A stretch of DNA of 8,993 nt, from the NCBI GenBank assembly GCA_003140785.1, contig PLKY01000170.1, forward strand, positions 13,324 through 22,316, written 5' to 3'. Origin of the DNA: Acidobacteriaceae bacterium. GTDB lineage: Bacteria; Acidobacteriota; Terriglobia; Terriglobales; Acidobacteriaceae. The notes beneath the pieces were generated by a model that did no database searches, was not told the origin of the DNA, and saw only the letters and a program-made list of their open reading frames with translations. Below are positions 1 to 4,957 of this stretch, one piece after another (within the stretch, counting starts at the first letter, position 1; every line of letters starts with the position of its first letter). The position numbers and the translations under genes are program-made.

Positions 1-1485
1 GGCCCACGCCGGGGCCACGCCGACTCGCTTCAATAGGAAGGGCAGGAAGTTCCAGGTCGTCATGTGGACGTAGTCCCACGGGTCCTCGTGCAAGGAGTCA
101 GTGGCAAGGCCCCAGGCGTCCATCTTGCCCAAGGCAAAGGCTGCGATGTTCTTCATGCGCAGGGCGATGACGAAGGTTGGATGGCCGAACTCTTCTATCT
201 GGTAGAGCTCGAGGGGAAGCCAGAAGGCAAGAGAGGCGAGTTGAATGACGGTACTGATGGCGAGCAGTGAGAGTCCGATCGCCCAGACGGGTTTGCCGAA
301 TTCTTCGCGATTGCGTAGCAAGAGCGGAATGGCGAGCATGGCCGCGAACTCCACCGAGGTGGAGACGTAGCGGTCGCCCCAGGCATCGTCGCCGCTCCAC
401 ACGGTGTAGCGCGCATAAAAGCAAATGTACGCAAGCAGCAGAAGGCCTATGGAGATGGTGTAGGCGCGCACAGCGGGGCTGAATCGCTTCCATCCGAGAA
501 AAGAGATGAGGATGGCGAGGATCAGCAGTGGATCGAAGAGGAAGATGGATTTTTCCGGTGTGAAGAACGCGCCGAAGAATCCGATGTGAAATGGAGTTTC
601 AAATGGGTAGGCTTTTGGCCAGTCGGGATGACGCTGCAGGGTTTCGCGCGCGACGACGCTGACGTACGTATTTGTGAAGGAGCCGAATCGGTAGAACTGA
701 TAGAGGCGGTCGAGCAGGCCGAAGAAGCAGAAGACCGGGATGGCGGTGGCGGCATAGTTTCGGCAGCTTTTCCAGAATTGTGCAGCCGGAGCCTTGTCGA
801 ACCAGAGAACGAGGAGCACGAAGGCGATGCCGGCCAGCATGTCAAGTCCTGTGGTGAGCCGCGTGAGCAGATTTAGTCCGAAGGCTCCTGTGCCGATGAG
901 GAGGGCGCGCTGACTGCCCGTGCGGAGCCATTCGTATTCGAAGCAAAATCCGGTGACGGTGAGGAGAAAGATGTAGTTGTTCTCCATCATGTTCTGCGTG
1001 TAATGCAGATGCGTGGTGGCGAGCAGCAGCGCGAGGACGCCTGCGAGAGAATGGTTGATTGTGAATCCGAATTGGCGCAGCAGCCGGAAGCACACCAGCG
1101 CGGTGAGAACGGTGACGAGAATGTTTGTAGAGAAGCTCACGAAAATGTTGCGGACCGTGGGGTCGGTGTTTTTGTAATGAGAAAAGAAAGGCAGGTTTTC
1201 GAAGAAAGCCCCGATCATGTCCTGGGGTAGCATCAGCAGCGATTGGCCGATGCCATACCAGCTTTGCAAACGGCCACCGCGGCCGTGCACGCCGAATTCC
1301 GGAAACTCCCAGTCGTAGACAGGCGGCTCCGATGTCCAAAAGGCATGCGTGGAATTGAGGCGGTGCTGCGTGTCGGCGGTGCCTAGCTCGCCGGATTGGA
1401 CAACAAAAGCAATGAGTCCCGCGACAAGAGCCAGGAGGAAAACAGGAGCGCGGAAAAGAGAACGGAGGCGGGGATTCAGCCGCAT
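1..1485 (-). CDS. Polytopic membrane protein, GT-C/GT39-like putative glycosyltransferase (C-terminus off the left edge)
   Basis: I translated this frame directly. It is open from an ATG at 1485 to base 1, giving 495 residues without a stop, so the C-terminus lies outside the window. The protein is a string of hydrophobic segments, roughly at residues 13-30, 118-136, 146-157, 171-183, 193-206, 215-230, 245-258, 317-330, 342-358, 377-390 and 400-420. A large first extracytoplasmic loop (about 31-110) contains GRGGRLQSWYGIGQ, similar to the 'G.dG..ys.yG.G' loop of lipid-linked-sugar glycosyltransferases. A later WGDRYVS (369-375) resembles the 'WGpRYl' motif seen in RgtA/ArnT-like proteins. Such enzymes use polyprenyl-phosphate sugars on the outer face of the inner membrane. 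The fold class is inferred, and donor and acceptor are unknown. The start is supported by the hydrophobic N-terminus, but the ribosome site is weak (GAAG). It diverges from the gene starting at 1569. Confidence 0.72.
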   Translation of the reverse strand, partial: MRLNPRLRSLFRAPVFLLALVAGLIAFVVQSGELGTADTQHRLNSTHAFWTSEPPVYDWEFPEFGVHGRGGRLQSWYGIGQSLLMLPQDMIGAFFENLPFFSHYKNTDPTVRNIFVSFSTNILVTVLTALVCFRLLRQFGFTINHSLAGVLALLLATTHLHYTQNMMENNYIFLLTVTGFCFEYEWLRTGSQRALLIGTGAFGLNLLTRLTTGLDMLAGIAFVLLVLWFDKAPAAQFWKSCRNYAATAIPVFCFFGLLDRLYQFYRFGSFTNTYVSVVARETLQRHPDWPKAYPFETPFHIGFFGAFFTPEKSIFLFDPLLILAILISFLGWKRFSPAVRAYTISIGLLLLAYICFYARYTVWSGDDAWGDRYVSTSVEFAAMLAIPLLLRNREEFGKPVWAIGLSLLAISTVIQLASLAFWLPLELYQIEEFGHPTFVIALRMKNIAAFALGKMDAWGLATDSLHEDPWDYVHMTTWNFLPFLLKRVGVAPAWA

Positions 1486-1568
1486 ATCTTCAGGGTATCG
1501 CGACAAGGTTCGGCGAGCGCACACGGACGCGGTTCTCTGGTAGCATCCTCTTCGGAGAACTTTTCACA

Positions 1569-1793
1569 ATGGAATCGCCAAACAGCGCGGGGCATGGCAT
1601 CCGCCGCAATGAAGATATCGCACTGGACCTGCTCAAGTTTGTCGCGGGCACAGCTGGCGTCGGCCGCCCGGTGGCCGGCTCAACGGGATTCAGCGGCTCG
1701 GGCGCGGCCAAGCCTGAAGAGTATGTGACCCAACTGCTTGAGCTTTACGGCCGATGCCTGAAAGCAGTGGAAGGCAAAGGGGCAGCGCAATAG
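1569..1793 (+). CDS. Small protein of unknown function (74 aa), first gene of a two-gene unit
   Basis: The ORF runs from an ATG at 1569 to TAG at 1791-1793, with GGAG at 1554-1557 as a loosely spaced ribosome site. The product has no signal peptide or membrane segment. Residues about 12-28 (RRNEDIALDLLKFVAGT) and about 49-68 (PEEYVTQLLELYGRCLKAV) look like two amphipathic helices joined by a Gly/Ser/Pro-rich linker, suggesting a small soluble helical-hairpin protein. It ends 14 nt before the preferred GTG start of the oxidoreductase gene, so the two are probably co-transcribed and perhaps translationally coupled. I do not recognise a named family. The ordered codon use, the tight coupling and a different reading frame from the downstream gene argue that it is real. 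It could be an accessory factor of the downstream enzyme, but that is only inferred from position. Confidence 0.6.
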   Translation: MESPNSAGHGIRRNEDIALDLLKFVAGTAGVGRPVAGSTGFSGSGAAKPEEYVTQLLELYGRCLKAVEGKGAAQ

Positions 1794-1807
1794 AAGGCGA
1801 GCCCATT

Positions 1808-2878
1808 GTGCGCGTCGCTGTGGCCGGAGCCGGAGCGTTTGGCCGCAATCATCTTCGTGTTTACCGCGAATTGGAGGCGAGCGGGCTTCCGGTCGCGCTT
1901 GTGGCGGCGGTTGAACCCGATGCAACACGAGGCGCGGAAACAGCGGCGAAATACTCGATCCCTGTTTTCGCCAGCGTCGAAGAACTGCTGAAGGCAGATA
2001 TGCGCTTGAATGGGGCCAGCGTCGCTGTTCCCACAGTCCATCATCATGCGGTTGCGTCGGTGCTGCTCGATGCGGGCTTGGACTTGCTGGTTGAAAAACC
2101 GCTTGCGGCAACGTTGGTGGAAGCGGATGAATTGCTCGCGCTTGCCGAGCGAAAGAGCCGCATTTTGCAACCCGGGCATCTGGAGCGATTCAACCCGGCG
2201 GTGCTGGCGGTGCAGCCAAAGCTGCGTCGGCCGATGTTTTTTGAAGCGCATCGGCTTTCGATTTTCACGCCGCGTGCTCTGGATGTGGACGTGGTGCTGG
2301 ACCTGATGATTCACGATCTGGACATCGTGCTGACATTTGCGAATTCTCCGGTGCGCGAAGTGCGTGCAGTGGGGTTGCCGATTCTGTCGCCGAAGGTGGA
2401 TATCGCGAACGTGCGTGTGGAATTCGAGTCGGGTTGCGTCGCCAACTTTACTGCTTCTCGAGTGTCGACGGAGCGAGTGCGCAAGCTGCGCTTTTTTGAA
2501 CCGCGGCAATATGTTTCGATCGACTATGCACGGCGCGATCTGCTGGTGATTCGGCTGGATGGGAGTATTCCGCCTGAGATTGCTGCTGCTCTTGAAGGCG
2601 GGCAGATTGATTCAGCGGTACTGGCACAGCTTGCGGCAGCAAGCGCGGCCAGTGGACCCAATCCTGGATTGTCGTTTGTGAATCCGCCGGTTTTGCCAGG
2701 CGAGCCTTTGCGGCTGGAGATTGAGTCGTTTATCGAGTCGGTGCGGACGAGGCAAGCGCCGCGCGTTACGGCTCGCCAGGGCCGCGACGCGCTGGCACTC
2801 GCATTAGAGATTCAGACATCGATGGCTGCACATGCTATGCGCGCCGGGCTGCAGGATTTTTTCGAGCCCGCAAGTTAG
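1808..2878 (+). CDS. Gfo/Idh/MocA family NAD(P)-dependent oxidoreductase, GnnA-like
   Basis: The product is 356 aa from the GTG at 1808. The N-terminal Rossmann domain opens with VRVAVAGAGAFGRNH (GxGxxG at residues 7-12). The family's EKP motif is at 96-98, where the Lys is the usual catalytic or cofactor-contacting residue. GHLERFNP follows at 123-130, and HDLDIVL at 169-175 carries the His/Asp pair of the C-terminal alpha/beta domain. The GHxERFNP motif and the later VANFTASRVS...RKLRFFEP stretch match the subgroup that includes GnnA. GnnA oxidises UDP-GlcNAc at C3 so that GnnB can aminate it, giving 2,3-diamino sugar for N-acylated lipid A. I prefer GTG 1808 because AGAAGG lies at 1792-1797 and the Rossmann strand starts at once. 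An ATG at 1754 in the same frame would add 18 residues and overlap the upstream gene. No lpx or gnnB gene is in the window, so the substrate remains inferred. Confidence 0.88.
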   Translation: MRVAVAGAGAFGRNHLRVYRELEASGLPVALVAAVEPDATRGAETAAKYSIPVFASVEELLKADMRLNGASVAVPTVHHHAVASVLLDAGLDLLVEKPLAATLVEADELLALAERKSRILQPGHLERFNPAVLAVQPKLRRPMFFEAHRLSIFTPRALDVDVVLDLMIHDLDIVLTFANSPVREVRAVGLPILSPKVDIANVRVEFESGCVANFTASRVSTERVRKLRFFEPRQYVSIDYARRDLLVIRLDGSIPPEIAAALEGGQIDSAVLAQLAAASAASGPNPGLSFVNPPVLPGEPLRLEIESFIESVRTRQAPRVTARQGRDALALALEIQTSMAAHAMRAGLQDFFEPAS

Positions 2879-3363
2879 TGAACGGTGGAGATCAACGGCC
2901 ACCAGCGCTTCACGTGCTGACAGTAGGCCGTGTATTCTTGCCCAAAGCTGCGGCGTAGAGTCGGCTCCTCGTAGACCAAAATGAAGCAGTGACAGACGAG
3001 CAGAAAACCGCACACGAAGGCGAGGAGACTGAGCGACGTGAAGAAGAGTGCCGCTCCTGCCAGGGCGAACGATGCACCGATGTACATCGGGTTGCGCACG
3101 AAGCGATAAGGCCCTCGAATCACGAGGCGTCGAGGTGGGTCGAAGGGTGCGGGCGTGCCTTTGCCGATGCGCGCGAACTCGACGACACACGATAAAGCGA
3201 GCGCTGCGCCGAGAATGCCGATGGCAATGCCGAGAATTTGGGGCCAACTGATTTCTACGGGGCGGCTTATTCCGGCCCACGCCAGAACGCGGGCGGGCAA
3301 GTAGACGAGCACGAATCCGATGAAGAGAGTGGCATAGGTGAGGGTACGAATCAAGATGAACAT
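2875..3363 (-). CDS. Isoprenylcysteine carboxyl methyltransferase / phospholipid methyltransferase family membrane protein
   Basis: This 162-aa integral membrane protein has hydrophobic segments near residues 5-27, 42-62, 92-110 and 112-131. The family signature GPYRFVRNPMYIG lies at 84-96. The C-terminal half has EEPTLRRSFGQEYTAYC (132-148), the conserved 'E...L...FG..Y..Y' pattern of ICMT/PEMT-like enzymes that bind S-adenosylmethionine through the RHPxY-like region and this tail. Bacterial members are mostly uncharacterised, so the methyl acceptor (a lipid, an isoprenoid or another small molecule) is not known. The ATG at 3363 has a strong ribosome site, AAAGGAG, on the complement of 3370-3376. 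It is the last gene of the four-gene sigma-factor operon, 54 nt after the previous gene. Its stop overlaps the stop of the convergent oxidoreductase gene by 4 bp. Confidence 0.88.
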   Translation of the reverse strand: MFILIRTLTYATLFIGFVLVYLPARVLAWAGISRPVEISWPQILGIAIGILGAALALSCVVEFARIGKGTPAPFDPPRRLVIRGPYRFVRNPMYIGASFALAGAALFFTSLSLLAFVCGFLLVCHCFILVYEEPTLRRSFGQEYTAYCQHVKRWWPLISTVH

Positions 3364-3417
3364 GATCGACTCCTTTCTGAGGTGGTGAGGGCGCAGTGTC
3401 CACAGCGGCTGGTAAGT

Positions 3418-3864
3418 TCACGCGATTCCCAGGGTCCGGTTCAGGAAACCGACAACGTACTTCCAGACCAAGTAATAGCCAGCCATTGCAGCCAGGACAA
3501 GGAGAGGCAATACGGCATAAGGCACACGAACGTACTGGAAGTAGATAACTCGATGAGCGCCGAAGTCGAGTAATCCCAGGCAACTCGCTACGAAAGCTCC
3601 GATGGGGGCTCCAAGGATAGGCAAAACCGCCCCGTGCAGACCGATGGACTGATGAAGGCGTCCATGCGAAGCCAGATAAAGCATGTTCCACAGCCCAAAC
3701 AGCGTGGGCACCAAAGCAAATGGAAAGACGAGGAAGCGCTCGATGGGGAAAGGCGTGGCGAGCACCAGCCGCACTACGATAAAGCCAGCCAAAATCAGAG
3801 GCAAAACGAGAGTCGGCACAAAAATTCCAGCCAGGTAGGCGCGTAAGAAGGGATGCGGTTTCAT
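3418..3864 (-). CDS. Four-TM membrane protein of unknown function
   Basis: The product is 148 aa from the ATG at 3864, which is preceded by GAAGG about 6 nt upstream. A GTG at 3876 in the same frame would add four residues but has no better ribosome site. Four hydrophobic helices are visible at roughly residues 9-34, 41-65, 76-101 and 116-140. Polar loops are short: a possible Arg/His-containing loop follows helix 2 (SHGRLHQS) and a charged one precedes helix 4 (FGAHRVIYFQYVRV). There is no signal peptidase site, no catalytic motif and no domain that I recognise. It is the third gene of the sigma-factor operon, 39 nt after the 73-aa gene and 54 nt before the methyltransferase-family gene. It may therefore be part of a membrane stress or lipid-modification function, which is inferred from context only. 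Confidence 0.75.
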   Translation of the reverse strand: MKPHPFLRAYLAGIFVPTLVLPLILAGFIVVRLVLATPFPIERFLVFPFALVPTLFGLWNMLYLASHGRLHQSIGLHGAVLPILGAPIGAFVASCLGLLDFGAHRVIYFQYVRVPYAVLPLLVLAAMAGYYLVWKYVVGFLNRTLGIA

Positions 3865-3881
3865 AGAAACCTTCACATTCT

Positions 3882-3899
3882 GCGGACGAGTAAGTCCGC
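3882..3899 (-). other. Intercistronic hairpin in the sigma-factor operon
   Basis: A perfect 6-bp GC-rich stem (GCGGAC / GTCCGC) with a 6-nt loop lies in the 39-nt gap between the 73-aa gene and the four-TM gene. No T-run follows it on the minus strand, so it does not look like an intrinsic terminator. It could be an mRNA processing or stability element, or chance. Confidence 0.3.
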
Positions 3900-3903
3900 G
3901 GGT

Positions 3904-4125
3904 TCACAGGTAGTAAAGAAACACCGGGATCGATGCCGGGAATACAACGGCAAAGACGGCAAGCCCACCGGCGAGGGCCCAGTCGAACCACGGTACTGGA
4001 GCGGGTCGTGCATCCAGCCGCCGCAGCATGGCCGGCCACAGATCGCGCTCGGGCTCTGTATCGCCTGGGGGCGGCAATGCTTGCTTGAGCAGTTGTTTCA
4101 TACGGTCTTCTTCGTGTGCATTCAT
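3904..4125 (-). CDS. Small single-TM protein, putative anti-sigma partner of the ECF factor (73 aa)
   Basis: The ATG at 4125 overlaps the sigma-gene stop in the arrangement ATGA (4122-4125), which implies translational coupling. A longer reading upstream in this frame is Arg/Ser-rich and out of frame with the sigma gene, so it was not used. The protein has a charged N-terminal part (MNAHEEDRMKQLLKQ), a short central motif ERDLWPAMLRRLDARP (26-41), and one hydrophobic helix at about 47-70 reaching almost to the C-terminus. This gives a cytoplasmic-tail-plus-anchor layout with essentially no periplasmic sensor domain. Membrane anti-sigma factors are usually encoded directly after the ECF gene, as here. 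However, there is no HxxxCxxC zinc-anti-sigma motif and the protein is very short. I regard the gene as real, and the anti-sigma role as a positional inference. Confidence 0.72.
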   Translation of the reverse strand: MNAHEEDRMKQLLKQALPPPGDTEPERDLWPAMLRRLDARPAPVPWFDWALAGGLAVFAVVFPASIPVFLYYL

Positions 4126-4697
4126 GGTGTGATCCCCTGTCGTTGTAGATCTTTTCGAAGCAGTCGCAGTGCGCGAAAGACGCGCACCTTGACTGCGGTG
4201 ACCGAAACGCCGAGCGCGGCGGCTACTTCCTTGTGCGGCAGTTCCTCCACCACTGCGAGTACGGCTGCGATGCGCAGCTTTGGCGGAAGCCGCGAGAAAG
4301 CTGCTGCGGTCTTGCGACGAATCTCGGCTGAAATGGCCGGATCGCTCGCAAGCGGCGCCGCGACATCTAGGAGCAGTTCGGTTTCGGACCGTTGTGTGCG
4401 CAGCCAATCGAGAGCTGCGTGGGTTGCAATGGTGCGCGCCCAAGCCTCAAATTCGCGTGACGGGTCGAAGCGTGCGTGAGCCCGGTAAATGCGCCAAAAA
4501 GTTTCCACGGTTAGATCTTCGGCCGCGGCGGGATTGCGAACGATGCGCATCAACCAGCCAAAGACGGTGCGCTGATGGAGGTGGAAGAGGGTTTCGAAGG
4601 CATCGTCGAATGTTGCCGGGTCGCCTCGGCGAAACTGATCCAGAACGTTATTCAGGACGTTGCTCTCTCCGTCCCGCATTGCCTTTTCCCCCTTCAT
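4122..4697 (-). CDS. RNA polymerase ECF-type sigma factor (sigma-70 family)
   Basis: The product is 191 aa, a normal ECF length. Region 2 spans about 36-104, including NPAAAEDLTVETFWRIYR (55-72), the helix that contacts core polymerase and the -10 element, and EAWARTIATHAALDWLR (84-100). A variable linker at about 105-128 is followed by region 4 at about 130-185, with LPPKLRIAAVLAVVEELP and a helix-turn-helix EVAAALGVSVTAVKVRVFRA for -35 recognition. The ATG at 4697 has AAGGA about 5 nt upstream. A second ATG at 4679, behind a G-rich stretch, is possible. It is the first gene of the minus-strand operon running to 2875. It is divergent from the GH3 gene, with about 260 nt between the two starts. 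ECF factors often regulate their own operon, but I could not identify a matching -35/-10 pair upstream. Confidence 0.93.
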   Translation of the reverse strand: MKGEKAMRDGESNVLNNVLDQFRRGDPATFDDAFETLFHLHQRTVFGWLMRIVRNPAAAEDLTVETFWRIYRAHARFDPSREFEAWARTIATHAALDWLRTQRSETELLLDVAAPLASDPAISAEIRRKTAAAFSRLPPKLRIAAVLAVVEELPHKEVAAALGVSVTAVKVRVFRALRLLRKDLQRQGITP

Positions 4698-4767
4698 TTA
4701 TCCTTACCGGTCTTTGAGCAAGAAGGTTACATCCGTGGCGAAGTTCGAGGCTGCGGAAATGGGAAAC

Positions 4768-4797
4768 TGTTACTCGCTGTCGAGAAAAGCGGTAACA
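4768..4797. repeat. Imperfect inverted repeat in the divergent control region
   Basis: TGTTAC-T-CGCT (4768-4778) is complementary to AGCG-GTAACA (4788-4797), with a single bulged T and a 9-nt spacer. It lies between the divergent sigma-factor and GH3 genes, about 55 nt upstream of the GH3 -35 box. It may be an operator or a 5'-leader hairpin of the sigma transcript. No regulator gene of a known operator-binding family is encoded nearby. Confidence 0.4.
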
Positions 4798-4851
4798 CGA
4801 AGAGTACGAAATAAAGCGATTTTCAAGAGGCGAATCGCGGTATTCCTTCGC

Positions 4852-4880
4852 TTGACAGAGGTATCTGGCAGCAGTATGGT
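4852..4880 (+). promoter_or_regulatory. Sigma70-type promoter for the GH3 gene
   Basis: TTGACA (4852-4857, a perfect -35 consensus) is separated by exactly 17 nt from TATGGT (4875-4880, matching TATAAT at 4 of 6 positions, including the first two). The predicted transcription start near 4887 gives a leader of about 70 nt before the ATG at 4958. This also argues against a translation start upstream of about 4890. Confidence 0.68.
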
Positions 4881-4957
4881 TGGCAGCCGTGGGGCGTGCG
4901 AGTTTGTTCTCGTTTTCAAATTCCTCAAAACACCGTTGCCTATCGGAGATGGACGTG

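Noticed and set aside
842..1339. 165-codon minus-strand open frame
   Set aside because: It is a shifted frame of the polytopic membrane protein. The composition is His/Arg-rich with no hydrophobic pattern.
1745..2509. 254-codon antisense open frame opposite the oxidoreductase gene
   Set aside because: The composition is His/Arg/Gln-rich, typical of the antisense of a GC-rich gene, and the opposite strand has clear Gfo/Idh/MocA motifs.
2804..4039. 411-codon open frame on the minus strand across three genes
   Set aside because: It is Arg/Ser/Cys/His-rich, without domain signals, and is a shifted frame of the methyltransferase-family, four-TM and 73-aa genes, which have proper starts and family features.
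4880..4957. Upstream TTG start that would add 26 residues to the GH3 protein
   Set aside because: It falls on the -10 box of the promoter, lacks a ribosome site, and would bury the signal peptide behind a polar extension.
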